Shown piece after piece: positions 40,301 through 55,300 of a DNA stretch of 64,000 bases; position 1 is the first letter of the stretch; each line of letters opens with the position of its first letter. The stretch lies in the NCBI GenBank assembly GCA_963402885.1, contig OY727096.1, positions 3,410,001-3,474,000 on the forward strand, given 5' to 3'. The position numbers were made by a program, and so were the translations under genes. Under the pieces are notes generated by a model. The model did no database searches. It was not told the DNA's origin and worked only from the letters and a program-made list of their open reading frames with translations. The DNA is from Antedon bifida (lineage: Eukaryota; Echinodermata; Crinoidea; Comatulida; Antedonidae).

Positions 40301-43300
40301 CTCTTTCTTTGACTAGACATTGAAATTAATAACTTCTCTTAACTATATTTAGAAATATTTGATTAATCATTTTTCCTGAAACATTCTCAATTACACATCC
40401 TTAAAAAAACCTAGATGAAATTAATTTTATTGCTTTCAAATTTCTCATTTCCACAATGAAATAAATCATAATTTAATGGTAATTTATATAATTTATAATT
40501 CAAGGAAGCAGGAAGTATAAACTGTTATATATCCATCTTGAATAAATTTCTAATTATGAATAGAAATGTTATAAATTATTATTATTGTTATTATTATTAT
40601 AAATAATAAATTACTGAAAAAAAAGACTGTGGGCATCGTCAGTGGCTGGATCTCAATGAAAGTGACTATGTCAAAATTATTCTACTGCAGTAAATATATT
40701 TATTTACTGCAATAACATTTTATTTTATTTTACAATGCAATATAAAAAAAATTGTGTCCTTTGCTTGTTTAGTCGTTATTCATTTGGTGTTGTAAGACTG
40801 TTGAACTTGTTATTTTGTTTGATGTTTTTATCTGTGTTTATTTTAATTTCTATATATATATATTTATTCACTCATAAGCCAGAATTGGATGGTCTTGTTG
40901 TAAACAAGAGTGTGATTAAATAAATAAATAAAATATAATAAATAGTGCGTGTGATTATCAAAAAACAAACCAAAAAACTTGTCAAATAATTGAAGAAACA
41001 GATTTAAAGGAGTATTAAAGCAAAATGTAGTTACTGCAGTAATTACAGTAAAATAATTTTGACAAGTAAGAAAATAAATATTATAAATTTCCCAGTAATT
41101 GTGATTTAATGATTCTTCAAGTGTATTTATTTATAACTACCACATCCCCTTACATGGAACTAAGTTTAAAATTCATGATTTGTAGTTAAAGACAAACATG
41201 TAATTTATTTATTGTTGATACAATAATAAAACTACACCCACACAAACCGGGTACATGAATAATTAATTTCTTAAGAAATGATACAATATGTAGAAAGTAA
41301 GGAAAATCCAAGAAAAAATACCGGTGATAAATATAATCAATATACGATTTACTGTTTCCCATTTTTAAGAACCAAATTTAGGTTCACCCCAAATACATTT
41401 AATATTTTATTTCTAGAATTCCCAGAATCTTTGACATAGTCCTAACAATTTTATGTAAAAAAAAACATTTAAAAAAAAACAAAAATGTATCAACAATGTA
41501 ATTATTAAAATCATATTTTATGCATGAATGAACAATATAAAAAAAATATAGCAGTAAGTCAGAAATTTCAACTTTAAACATTGTGTCTCATTGCGATAAC
41601 TTGTATGAATAAATGAGGATATCCGCCACATCTCGTAGGTTAGGGTATTTGCTATGTTTAACGGATTGTGTAGTTATAGACATTTAATTTTAACATCTTT
41701 ACATAAAAACTTATGCTTGCTTGATTTTATGTTTCCATACATTTTTGATCCAAAAAATATTTCAATTTTAATGGCAATGAGATACTTAAACTTTTTACAG
41801 TCACAATAATTTTTATCTGCTGTTTATATTATGAATAACATTTTTATTCAAATCAAAAGGAAAATTTGCTGGAAAAAAAATGACAATGCTATGGCCATCA
41901 ATGGCTGGATCTAAATGGAGATATAAATAAAATAAGCAAAAAAATAAAAAGTAAAACATTTGCTTCGCAAGGGTTTTATTTTTATTTAAATATATTATAA
42001 TCACTGCTGTTGTTTATTTTATATTTTCAGTTCTTCAGTATTCTACAATTACAATTATTATTAGTTAATACTAATTCATTTTTGTAATTTGTTGTATATC
42101 TCAGTTACCGACTACGACAGCGATCGTTTCGATGGGTTAATTACTATTTTGTGTCTGTTTGTTGTCTATATATTTATTTTAAGAACGTGTGCCACCGTTG
42201 TAAAGGTGTAGCTTCAATAAATATTATTATTACTGTAGCATTTACTTAAAAACATAGTATGATTATGTGCCCATGATTCCTTATGACATAATATCGTAAT
42301 GCTAAATATAGGCATAATATTTTAATAATTAAGAGTATATTATGTTACACAGCATATCCTACTATAAGACATGTATTATATCGTACAAAGCAGAAAAAGA
42401 AAAATACCATATATGGTATCTAAAATTCTATTTTTATCCTCATCTAAACTTGTCACACTATAATTATACCATAAAATTCACTATAAATAACATGATATAT
42501 GTGGTACATTGGGAAACTTTTTATATGCCAAATAAGGCATACTTTAGGCAACTTATTTAAACAACACCTATATTAAAAATATATTTTCACTCCAAATAAG
42601 GCAACATTATACTATATCATCATTGAGAAGCACAGTCCTCAGAAAGTGACTGAAAAATTCTGAGAGTGATAATTTTGATCAATAATGATACCTCAAGGTT
42701 TTAATAAGCAATAATAAGTCAATAAATACAATTAATTTTAATTCAATACATTTTCTTGAAAAAGGAATGGATACATGATAACTTAAAGATATATTGTCCC
42801 CCTAAAAAAAAATGTATTTTTTAAAGTTTTTTGTTGAATATGCCATTTTAATGTCACATAATAGTTATTCACTTTGACCAAAAACTGGATCCAAAAAAAA
42901 AATGTATTTACCTGAAAAAAAAAGGAATATAAAGCAACAAATACTTAAATTGTCTGTCAGACAATGGTTTATGGTTAAAATTAACTGTTTCCTTTGTCTT
43001 TATATAAGTGAAATAATTACGGTATTTGTTTTTTTTTTTACATGGCCTATTTAAAGTCTGATTTTATTAATCTTCATTTTTCATGTTTTTGGGGGACAAT
43101 ACATTACAACACATACATTAAAGATTGTGAACATTATTGTGCATAAAAAAAAACCAAACATACATGCAAAGAAAGTAATACAAAGTAATATAAAAAAATA
43201 GAACCTACCTGAATAAGGTATTCAGAATCATTATACGTGCACAGCCTAAAAACGTTTTTCTTTTTGGTGTAGTCGTATGCAATGTCAACGATGGCTGACT

Positions 43301-46300
43301 TAATGCTAATTGGACGCTCCTCCAGGCTAACAGGATTCTACAGGGAGGAAACCGATTATGACATACATAATTAGTGAAAATAATTAAAATGGTATTGTGA
43401 AGTAACTGCCATGCAACACTAATTTTGTAGATATTTATGAAATATAATATTAATAATATTTCATTCTTATATAGCGCATATAAGCAAGCTCTCAATGCGC
43501 TGCACATTATTACTCTGGTCATTTTTTGGATTAAACGCTTATGGAAACATACTGTACTCCCACAATAATGCAGCTAGTAATAGTAACCCATTTTATACAC
43601 CTGGGTGGAGAGAGGCAAATGTAAGTAAAGTGTCTTGCCTAAGGATACAAGCAATGTGGCGAGAGTTGGATACGAACCACAATCTCACGATCAGTAATCC
43701 AACGTCCAACACACTGCGCCACATGCCCTCCACTTAAGTAATCTATTTTATTGTTGTATTGTAATCTTGTGGACCATTACAAAGTAGAGAGAGGTGACAG
43801 TATTATAAAATGATTGTTTTGAATAATGAAATATTTCAACTTGCTTACAAGAATTATTTCTCTTCTTTCTTTCAGAAGATAAAGTGCATGGCCCTTCAAC
43901 ATTCCCCATACTAATTTCCAAGACCGATCTGTTGCTCTCTGTAAGAAATGATAAATTAAACCGATACATTTAATCTTACAATTTACTAAATAATACTGTA
44001 ATGACAATTTGAATTAATTAATTATACAGCTATACTGTAGCTGATGGCACCACATACTGTAGAATGAAAGTACTGTGTCTACATGGTCACAATTTGACTC
44101 CACACTGATTTAAGTAAAGTTCATAAGAATAATAATGTCATTCTTATATAGTACTTTATGCACAAAGCCTCACATTATTAACCCAGTCATTTTTGGATCA
44201 AACAGGAATGGAAACATACTCCCATAATGCAACCTCGGCGTAGTTGTGTTTGACATTACCAGGTACCACTGTACACCTGGGTAGAGAGGCAAACGTAAGT
44301 AAAGGGTTTTGCCTAAGGATACAAGCAATGCGACAAGCTTTGGACTTGAACTCACGATCAATAGTCCAACATCAAACACACTGCACCACACACTCTTACA
44401 TAGCTTAGTCGTCACAATAATTCTAGGACTAATAGGTTCAAATGCTGCATATATTATAGACTCCTTAAGTTAAACAAAATAAGTACTTACTCTCCCATCT
44501 TTGGCTTCCACTTTAATCTGCAATGGGCCTTCCTTGATTACATCGGCAAACTGTTCATTTGTCATACCAACTCTAGATGATGCCGCTTCGGTAACTCTTG
44601 GAGTGCCCTCGCCAAAGAACTCTTTCAACTTCCTGATGCTAGGAGTTCGCTTTTGAACAGGTTTCCTATTTGTTAACAAAATACAATTGAACTTCCCTAT
44701 TAAGTTTATTTACATTATATTTGTTTACATCCAGGAGGACCAGGATTTTGAAATAACTTTGATCCGCCTATGCTGATATTCTAAAAGTTTTATTGCATTT
44801 AATAAACAACATTGTAACCTACTAATGTTAAGCTCTGTCTACACTATTAAACTTTATGTGACAAAAATGTGATATATATCACATATATATGGACAGGATG
44901 TCATATCTCTACCATATTTGGGCATATCACAACTTGTTTGATAGTGTAGACAGAGCTTTAATGGAAAATGGAATGTTGCCACTAAATATTGACATACTAA
45001 TTTGTAGGTTTTTAAAGTACAAGTTATTGCATTGTTGCACATGATAGTAATTTGTAGTAAATAAATGTTGTTATCCATGTATTAGATTATTTTAACACAA
45101 TCAATCAATTATTGCCTCCAAAAATTGTTTCTTTTCAGTATTTTTTTTGGGACTCTAATTACAGTTAAAAATTAAGTGGTCTTAAATCGGAGAGGCAAGT
45201 AAAAAAAAAACAACATATTTCATGACATATAAATCTTACTGATTTTCTTGCGGAGGTGTTCGATGTTCAACAAAGTCTTCATCTAAGGATTGTAAGGATG
45301 TCAGACTTGTGGTATCCGCCTGCGGTTGTCTGCTGCCATCAAACGTTGTTTTTAGAAATGACGTACGGCGATTTGCACGCTGTTTTGATTCGACCACTGC
45401 AAAAGAACCAATGTCAGTTACTAAAAATAGAACAATTGATGTTACTAAAAATAGAAAAATTGATGTTACTAAAAATAGAAAAATTGATGTTACTAAAAAT
45501 AGAAACATAAGGTATTGCTAAAAATAGAAACATAAGGTATTGCTATAAATAGAAACAGGTGATAATAAAATAGGAATATTATTCACTACTAAGAGAACCA
45601 TTCATTGAAAAAAGTGTACCATTTTCTAATTTATAATATCTCTTTTTTTTAAACCTTATTGTTCATTTAATAAACTATAATGAACACAATATGTTATTTA
45701 AAATCATCAACATTCTAAACATGATTTTTAAAACATATTAGAATTATTAGTTACTGTATTAAAGCAGACAAAGTCCGCAATCCAACATTCCAAATTTGAT
45801 CTTTTTAAAAGTCGGGACTTTTTAAATACATTTTGCGGCACATTACAGCGTAAACAAACATGGTTCTCTAGACTATTGTAATACAGATATATTACAAAGT
45901 CCTTTATAAAATTCATAAATTATCGTTACAGGTTTCAAATTAAGTATTTGGAAATAGTGAAACATAGTGGAAAGGAAAATTTATAAGAATACATGATGAA
46001 ATTATATTAAATTATCTTAATTCCTTGTTTGTATTTTTCTGAATTACATATTGTTAATCAATAGGATAATCTATGATCATAGAATATGCACAATACGATG
46101 AGGACTTAGCAAAAGTAATTTTACAATAACAAATGCATGGAATGATAATATATAGGTTAGGTCTAGATAGAATATTTATGAAAAACATCTTAATCTTTAT
46201 AATTTTCTCTAAATTTCTTATGAAACAAAAATTTTGAAATGTTCTAGAACAGCCAGACATTTTGTTATAACAACCTAAAGGTGTTTAGAATGGGAAGGTC

Positions 46301-49300
46301 AAATCATAGATATGTGTTGCAATACATAGTAACAGTTATATAATGACTAATGAATGGAAATAACTTAAGGTATTACAGTAGAGAGATTCTCCAATGATTA
46401 TAAGGTACAATAATAAATATCTACTGTAAAATGCAATATATACATTATTTATACAGGTATTCCATCCAATAAAAAGCCACTTTCAGTAGCAGATCTGTGG
46501 CTGTATTTAGCCTGTTTAGGCATTAAGCTCTGTCTACACTATCAAACTTTATGTGACAAAAAAATGTGATGTGCCCATGGGAATGATGATGAATATATCA
46601 CTAACATATTTGAGCCTATCACTACCATATTTGGGCAACATCACACTTTTTTGTCAAACTATTTTGATAGTGTAGACAGAGCTTTAGGAATATTTTGTAT
46701 TAATCAGGGCCACAGAACTGGTCTCTAATTGGAGTGGTATTTTATTGCAGGGACATCTGTAATAGTGAGCAAGTTTTCCTAAAAAATAGTTAATGATAGT
46801 AATAATTAAACATAATAATAATGAGTTGAATATAATAATAAATGTTAAGTTAAACTTGAAATGAAGAAATGTATAAGTTAGATACCAGCTACCAAGGAAA
46901 TACAGTAAAACACATAAAATAAACGTTAATAATATATCGTCACATGACAGCATAATCAGAGAGATGTTTGGAATTAACATTTACAGCATAACAAGGACGA
47001 TTCTACATAAAGATGAAGAAGGTACTGAAAGAAGTCTACACAGACTTTCTGTAATAATCTTAACAATATGGAGATTATTGTACTGCCATATTGAACATAT
47101 GATAATGAATATCTTCAATAATACTACAGAATAGACTAATGGGGAGTCGTATACACAATTTTATAATGTGGACAGTACTGTAGATGGCAGCAAACATAAT
47201 TGTAGAAACAGTAGATGGCAACAAACATAATTTTAGTAACAACAAAACAAAAACAAACCTTTTCTTTGGCTAGTATCATAAGTGCCTTTGATAGCAAAAG
47301 TAAAACATAGAAAAAATTTAAAATTTAAACAAAAAACATAAATTTTTTTAAGAAACACAAATATATTCCACAACATTAAAAGATATTCCAAATAAACTAA
47401 ATTTAACCATAGGAAAATGGTTGTAAAAAAAGAAACAACTCAAAACCATGCTACCGAAGAATGAAAGTATTATAACCAACATAAAAAGTAGAATAAAATT
47501 GTTAGCAACTTTTATTAGGATACCAAAGAAGAACTAAAATATTCCAAGAAAAGTTATGCTGTTTACATGGTCCTAAGCTCTGTCTACATTATCAAACTTT
47601 ATGTGACAAAAAAATGTGATATGCCCATATATGGACATGATGATATCATATCACTACCATATTTTGGCACATCATCACTTTTTTGTCACACCAAGTTTGA
47701 TAATGTAGACAGAGCTTTAGTTATCTTTAATAATTTAGAAATGTATTATTAATTAATGTATTTTGCATGTATACAATATATATTATATAATAAACAATGG
47801 TCTATTCACAACTCACTGTTAGTTTGATGTAATGTTAGGTACTGTATTTTGATGTTTGATGATTTCCAAAATAATTAAAAAGATTATTTACTACATATAG
47901 TGAAAATGTAAATGTTTTAAAAGGTTTGGTTTGTAATATAGATTTTATTAGTTTAAAAATTAGGCTTAAAACTAATTCAAAATTTGTTGTTATTTATGTA
48001 TTAAATTTAATGATACAATCACTACAGAAATGGCACTCTGTTGGAACTTGTATGATATGGCACAAAAGACAAGAAACAAACACAATGATTCTGTCTTTTG
48101 CTTTGGTACCACACATTGACAATAAAAAGTCTTTTTAAGTGCTACAACACTATGCTTGTTCTAAGTATATATAATCTAGTAGTTATTCTCTAAACTAGAC
48201 TATATAGTCAAGTATCCCGAAATCACACTCTATGAAATCTGGAAACTCTCCCAAAACGAAAATGTTGTTACTGTGCAAATGATTCAAAATTCGTTTTTTT
48301 AAATTATTAAAAATATCTTCAGAAAAAAAACTGAGATTTTGGAGCAGTCAATGTGCCTAGGTTTGGGAGAGTTGCAAGTATATAAATAATATACTCTGTT
48401 TTCAATGTGCATCATTTTATGTTCTAAATGTATTATTGTTACTTGTCAAATTGATGAATGTAATGTACAATACATGCATTATTTCAAGAAAGATCATCGA
48501 CCCAAGTTAGCTTTTCTGCAACAAGAAACATGCTTGTACAATGAAGAGTGCCCTCTAGTATGAGATTTTACAATGCAAGCTACCAGTCACAAGCCCTAAA
48601 GTGGTTAATAATGAAAAGCACCGCAACTCCTGGAGAAAAATAATAAAAAGACCATGTAGGTCAAAGGTTACTTCGTCTAGCCAACCGAGGAGTCAGCGTT
48701 TGGATCCAGGAAGTCTTTTCCTTAGGAGCTTTGTCTTTCATCCCTAGAAATATAACGAAAGAATTAGTTGAATTAAAAGAAACTAAATAGAGGGATAATT
48801 GTGGAATGTTAAATGAAAAAAAAACTAAAGCCGATTAAACTTTAAAAGAAATTCTACAATACTTGACTGATATCCATGTATAATGCAAAATACACTTTTA
48901 CAATTAAATATATCTCTTAAGAATTGTAACATTTTATTGTTGCTTGTGTACCTGTATCTATCTAAAAATATATACGGTATGGCATAGTTTTAATGCTTTA
49001 AAATTATTATTATTATTAATTATATGAATTTGTAAATATATGAACTTGGTGTTAAGAAGAGCACTGTTTCAGTAAATTTGTTTTTGATACTGTTAATGAT
49101 GTGTTATTGCACAAAAAACTGTTTTTTTTCAGGTAGTTATGTCAAACATAGTATTTAGTTATTCATTGAAAAACTTGTACTAATTTAAGTATTTATTTAT
49201 CTAAATTACATATTTATTCAATATATTTGTTTAAAAAAATGTATTGATGGTTCCCATGCAGATATATTAGCAATTTCAATGTATTCAATATGAAGTAAAC

Positions 49301-52300
49301 TTAATTCCATGCTAAAATACCATTTTTGTTCTGGTTATAAGGTACTAAAGATCCAATGAATAATGATACAGAATACAATGGCTGAAAAATATTTGTTATA
49401 TATCAATAAATGTATAACTTACTACTGTAACAACATAATAAAATATAATAAATATGTGATATATACAATGAAGTGACGAAATGTGAAATAATCATTTAAT
49501 AATATCTAGATTTCTGTGCAACCATCTGACATTACATTCCAATAAATCTATACTGTGCATAAAAATTCCCATGTCAATAATAAACCATTATCAACTTCCA
49601 GCCAATCGAAATGTACGTATCTACCAGTTAATGAAAGTGCCTCTATATTTACCAGCCAAAAGCAGTGCCTGTATTATTGCTATTAACCAATCATAATGAT
49701 TGTTACTCAACCAAGTATAACATGAAATTATTATTGGTATTATGCTGGCCAATTAAAATGAATGATTTGTAAATGTTACGTATATCAATAATATTACATG
49801 ATAAAATGTTATTCATAATATATAATTTGAATATTTAAATTATAGTGAAAATATATAAAGAGTAGCATCCAACATATTAAACACTTTTCTTCGTAACATT
49901 TTAATGTGTTACAAATATTTGTAATAAGTTTGTATTTTAGAAAGTTAATTTATTTTTGTTAATAATTTTATTATTTTAAATGTAATTTCAAAAGAAAATA
50001 AAATTAATTGTTTTTTCAGTGGTTATTGAGTAATTTTGAAAATATATTAGAAAAACATTTAATTGTATTTGGATGTTAGAGGATTCGGTAGTCTTATTAT
50101 CTGAATGCTATTTAGATCATAAACAAAATCAAAAATAGATTTTTGTCATCTAAATTCAGAAATGTATTCCATTGTTAATTATAATCCTGTTTGTCATTTA
50201 TTCACAAATCCTAGACCGCTTGTTTTTATTTTTTTAAATAAAATAAAAGACAAATCCAAATGAAAATTAGTCCATTTCAATATAAAATATTTACATAAAA
50301 GTGTGTTATGTTATGAATATGCATATTATGTTAATTATTCCGTATAATTTATGTTGATTAGCATGCATTGGAGCAGGCACCATGCAAGAAGCTTGAACTA
50401 ACTAAGCAATGTGCAAGGTTAATGCTAAAATAATGGGTCTGTCTAAACACACCGAGACTACCAGATCGTCGTCTACCAAGCAGAAAATGAAAGGGCCTGC
50501 GTAACGAGCGTGGCGTGCCAGGTTCAGAATCTAGACTCTCGCAAGAATTGGAATTTGAGTGCGCTCGTCTAAACAACTCTACGAAACACAGAAGAAAAAA
50601 ATGTTGTCATATAGAATGAGTGAAAGAAAACATAAAACATCTCAAACATTTGTAGAAACAATAACACAAATAACAATAATAAAGTTAGGAAAATACAGAA
50701 TAAAGAAACATTTTTTAAACTAAAAACTGAAACAACTTTAAAATTAATTACATAACACAACATTGCGAAAGGTAATTAGTTTTTAATTATAAAACAAAAA
50801 TGTCAAAAAGAAATTGTGACAAATAGACACAACAGACACTAAAACAATATTCGATCTTGATGTAATAATAATTCCGCATTAATTGTTTAAAACAAACAAA
50901 AAAATAAACAGTAATGTTTAAAGAAGATATAAAAATAATCTGTAAACTAAATGATTAACCAAAATATAACCATGCTTAAAATAAAATAAACATTTTGTAT
51001 TTTTATATCAAACATAAAAAATGAATTAAAACATAAAAGACTATAAAAGATAGAAATATAATTTGTAAAAAGACATTCTATCCGAATGAACTTTCTAAAA
51101 TCTATCAAATACAAAAATCAAGAATAAAGAAAAATGTTCTACTACTTACGCTGTTTCCTTTGTTGTGTTGTTAAAGGTATGTAATCCTCGGTTTCATCTT
51201 TTCTAACAATTTGTTCTTTTGGTGTTTCCATTCTTTGATTTGACGTATCTGTCACTCTTTTCGGTGTTTCCATCTGTCGCTTAGGTTTTGCAATAGGATT
51301 AGGTCGCTGCGACCTGATGTTTGCTTGCTCAGCACGAGCGTAAGCCGCTGCTTTCCAGCCTTGCGACAAATTTCTATGATTAACTCTCTCCAGGCTTTTA
51401 CTCCGATGGCGTTCTCGCAACCATTGTTCATGCTGTCGCTCACGCTCCTGACTTCGCTCGCGAATTCTTACGCGCCCTCTGTCATTGCGATTAAAAGGTG
51501 GTGGATCATTTTCCCACTCATCACGATAAGATTCACGCTTACTAGATGTGGACGATACAGAACTTATTTTTCTTAAACGCTGATTATCAATTTCAGTTTG
51601 GTCATCTGGAGGAATGACATGACCAGAATCTACGGATCTAAATTGTCCCCTTTTCTCAAACACCTCCCGTCTCTCTGCGACAGATTGGAAGGTACGGTCA
51701 TCCTCAGATTGTATTCGCCTTCGTCGGAAATCCCGTAGAGACTTTGCATCTCGTGGATTTCTACTATTAACAGTTTTGGCTCGGTTACGTTCGCTGTTTT
51801 TATTTACTGGTTCAGCATGGAATACACCATCTACATCTTTTGATTCTATATCAATGTTTTGTGTTGTCCATTGTTTTTCGCTAATATTACCATCTGACCT
51901 CGATGCTATCATCCCCGACCTTTTGTACCTTGGATCGTCATCCCTATCAACAGACATTTCTCTGTATCCTTGAGTAAAAATGTCATGTTTAGAATTCTGA
52001 TCCTTTAAATCATTGTTTTTTAAAACATCAGTTGCATATGTAGAATTTTTGTCCATTTGTCGATAATCTGTCCTTGACTTCTCCCTCCGTTTATCAACAT
52101 TAACGTCTATAAATTTCTCCCGTTTACTCACTGGAGGGGATCGTTTAACTCGAGTTTGAGCGGAGCGAAGTCCTTGTTTACTCTCTGTTTCGGTACGACG
52201 CCAAGACTCGGCATGTGGAGTCGCATTTCGATTTGACTGACTACTGACGGAATGTTCTGAGTTTGCATTAACATGAGGTATATATATCGGGGCGTCATTA

Positions 52301-55300
52301 CTGGTTGGGCTAACAACGTGTGCTGGAGTCGCACGATATACAGGTAAATTAGGATCAGCTTGTGGCAATGTTCTATCCACCCTTCTTTGATCCTTTTTTC
52401 CAGCAGATGCCACAGAACCACTACTGCTATTAGAAGGTGATGTATCTCTTTTTAAAGACAATAAACCATTCTTTTGAAACAAGCGCTCTACGGAGCCCAT
52501 AAGCTCCAACGAATTCCTCTGCGCTTGAGAATCACAAGATTGTGGCGCTTGGACGCTCCGTCTATCGGTAGCTGCCCTCAACATTTCACTGTTATTATTA
52601 TTCGAACCAGAATTAGAATTTTTATCGTATACATTTGTCCTTGAGATAGGTGTAGAAGTTTGAATAGGTTTTATCTGTGTTCGTTCCGACTGAATAATTC
52701 CACCTTTGGTATCAGATTGTATAGGAGAAATATAAGGTGGCAAACGAGAGTTTAAACGTTCAACGCTTTCTCCATTGGAATCATTGCTAAACACATGCGT
52801 ATTAGTAGTTTTCTGGGTTTCGGTGCTAACTGGAATTGACGTATAGGCAGATGATGGATAAGCAACTTGTAGAATATCCTCATTCTTAGGAACTACTAAA
52901 AGTTTTATTGTATCAGAGCTGGAAAATAAAATAAATTCAACAAATTACTTACCGAATAATTTACAAATAAGATCACACTAACATTGGCTTAAACATACTG
53001 TTGATAGCCTGAACAATTTACTCTATGCACAACAGGTATGTCATCATGAATACCTTTTAACCCAGTATAGTGTACAGTAAGTGTAAAGTGTAAAGTGTAC
53101 AGTAAGTGTATGTAAGTATACAGACACAACACGGATATAAATACAACCTCTGATCATAGTATCATGTCTGACTTTAACCTAACACATTGTTGTGTTTGCT
53201 TAACGATCATTTTGTGGTTTCTATCCATTACTTTGTCTAAAGTTTATATTGAACTGAAGATAACAATGATTATAGGTTAATCTAATCAATAAACTTTAGT
53301 GTATTTGTACAAAAATACAAACGAGAATCAACACTAATCAATTAAAAATAAATATAGTTTTCTTCATTTAATAACTATATTTTGACTTTATTTTTTGTAA
53401 GTTTTATACAGATATGTGCATGTTGGATGGACACATTGACAAAATTGGAATACTGAAGAAAAAAAAAAGCATGAAATATACTGTATCAATGGGTGTATAA
53501 CTACAGCGTTCTGTACTCTCAATTACTTTTGGTATCACACTCATACTAAATTGTTCATTGCTTCAGAAAATAGGTACAAAGGTAAACAAACAGTTGACAA
53601 CAAACATCAACAAATTGATAATTAGATCGCAAAACTTGTGGCCAGTTACCTCTAAGCGCATTTCAACCTTTCATAAATCTGCACTCAACCAAAAATTGTT
53701 AAGTCGCTTGATAATATTTACAAACATTGATTATGATTCCACCTGATAGAGCAAAAGCTAGGAATTTATTTTAGACATTATTAGCAAAGATGTCAATAAC
53801 AATTTAAGCGGCTCAGTGAACAAACATATTTGAGCAATTATTTCAATCCCTATAAAGGAATTCCTACAAGAGGTTTAGTCAGCAATGTGTAAATTCTTAC
53901 AAATTTCTTGTACACTTAATAGGGATTATTCCCAATTCTTGAATACCAGATAAAATGTCACCAATTTAGATCTAGATCAGGAGTTGAACTGGAAGCAAAG
54001 CATATGAACCACCAAGCTACTACTTTACTTTAGTGTTATTATTCTCATATTCTATCGATTGAACACAAAGATCATTTTAACCATTTTAGAGCAGTGTTTA
54101 ACATATTTTCTAAAATGTTGCGTGCTTCACCAATTGGACCAGGAAACTTTACAAGCAATCCAGCTCATTAGCTGTTTATTACAGTTTAAACTCTAAATTC
54201 ATTTCTGTGATATGTATATTTTTATTTTTGTTTCTTTTTGTCAGATAAGATAATAAGATTTATAAAGCGCACATATCCACAAAGTGCTCAAGGCGATTGT
54301 CTGTTATGGAGTCCCTGACACAAGCAAGCTTTCTAGGTGGCGCCACCATTTTTTGGAAATAACTGTTACATGAATGATTGATTGATTGATTGATTGAAAT
54401 ACATACCTTTCTTGTATAAGAGCTAGAACAGTATTATATGATTTTCCAGTAACACTTTCCCCGTTGACTGATATGATTCGATCTCCGGTGGCTAGGCCCG
54501 CTTCGTGTGCTGGCCCTGGTACTTTAACCTGCTTCACAAAGATAGTGTCCATAGGCTCAAGGGCCGAGATTTTACTACTTTGTCTACTCGGATCTGAAAA
54601 AAAAAAATCAGATTTCTTTAACCATAGTATTTATTTATTTATACTTAAAGTGCAAGTTATTTCAACCTTTCAAGATTGAGCTGTTTTAGACTAAAGCTTT
54701 GTCGACACTATCAAACTAGTTTGACAAAAAAGTGTTATGTGCCCAAATATGGCAGTGATGTGCCCAAATATGGTAGTGATATGACATCATCATGTCCATA
54801 TATGGGCATAAAGTTTGATAGTGTAGACAGAGCTTTAGGATGATATTTTACCTGTACATAAAATAAAAGCTTCTTTCTCTACAAAAGGGCTAGAACCTAC
54901 AGTAGAATGTATCGAACCCTGCCTTCAAATGGAAAGAACTCAACACACTATTCCAACATCATTTCTTGACAAGCTGACACATTCCGAAATGTATTATTTA
55001 CACAAACATCATTATACAAAAGACATGTCTACTGCCCTCTACCTTTCATTTACTATACAACTTGTATCATGGATGCCTTTCTTCACTGTTCATAGTTTCA
55101 CATTATTACATGTCATACTTGTGTTTTCCAAAAATTCTAGGTCAATACAAACAATTATCTTAAGCTTTATTGCGATGTTTCAAAAGTCAGCATGGGACAA
55201 AATCTCCAAGAAATTTATACTCATAAAAAAATGATTAAAGTAAAATAAACAATTATTCTAAACTGCAGTAGAGAAGTCATACTTTGATTTACAACTTAAT

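Larger units (their letters stand above)
29595..43208. other. Intron 9 of ARHGAP21/23 (13.6 kb)
   Basis: No coding exon recognised. It contains a reversed family A MITE (30030), a family B TTAA element with its empty site nearby (31708-32024), a second family B element (42787), family D fragments (32476, 37765), a GC-rich island (32720-32950), LINE tails (34710, 35161, 40740, 42098) and a degenerate tandem array (38655-39260). Alternative promoters could be hidden here but none is visible. Confidence 0.6.
45561..48671. other. Intron 5 of ARHGAP21/23, main part
   Basis: Contains two family A MITEs (46523, 47574) and a diverged family C element (about 48213-48380, ends aatctggaaactctcccaaa and ggtttgggagagttgcaag). 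No other exon is visible. Confidence 0.5.
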
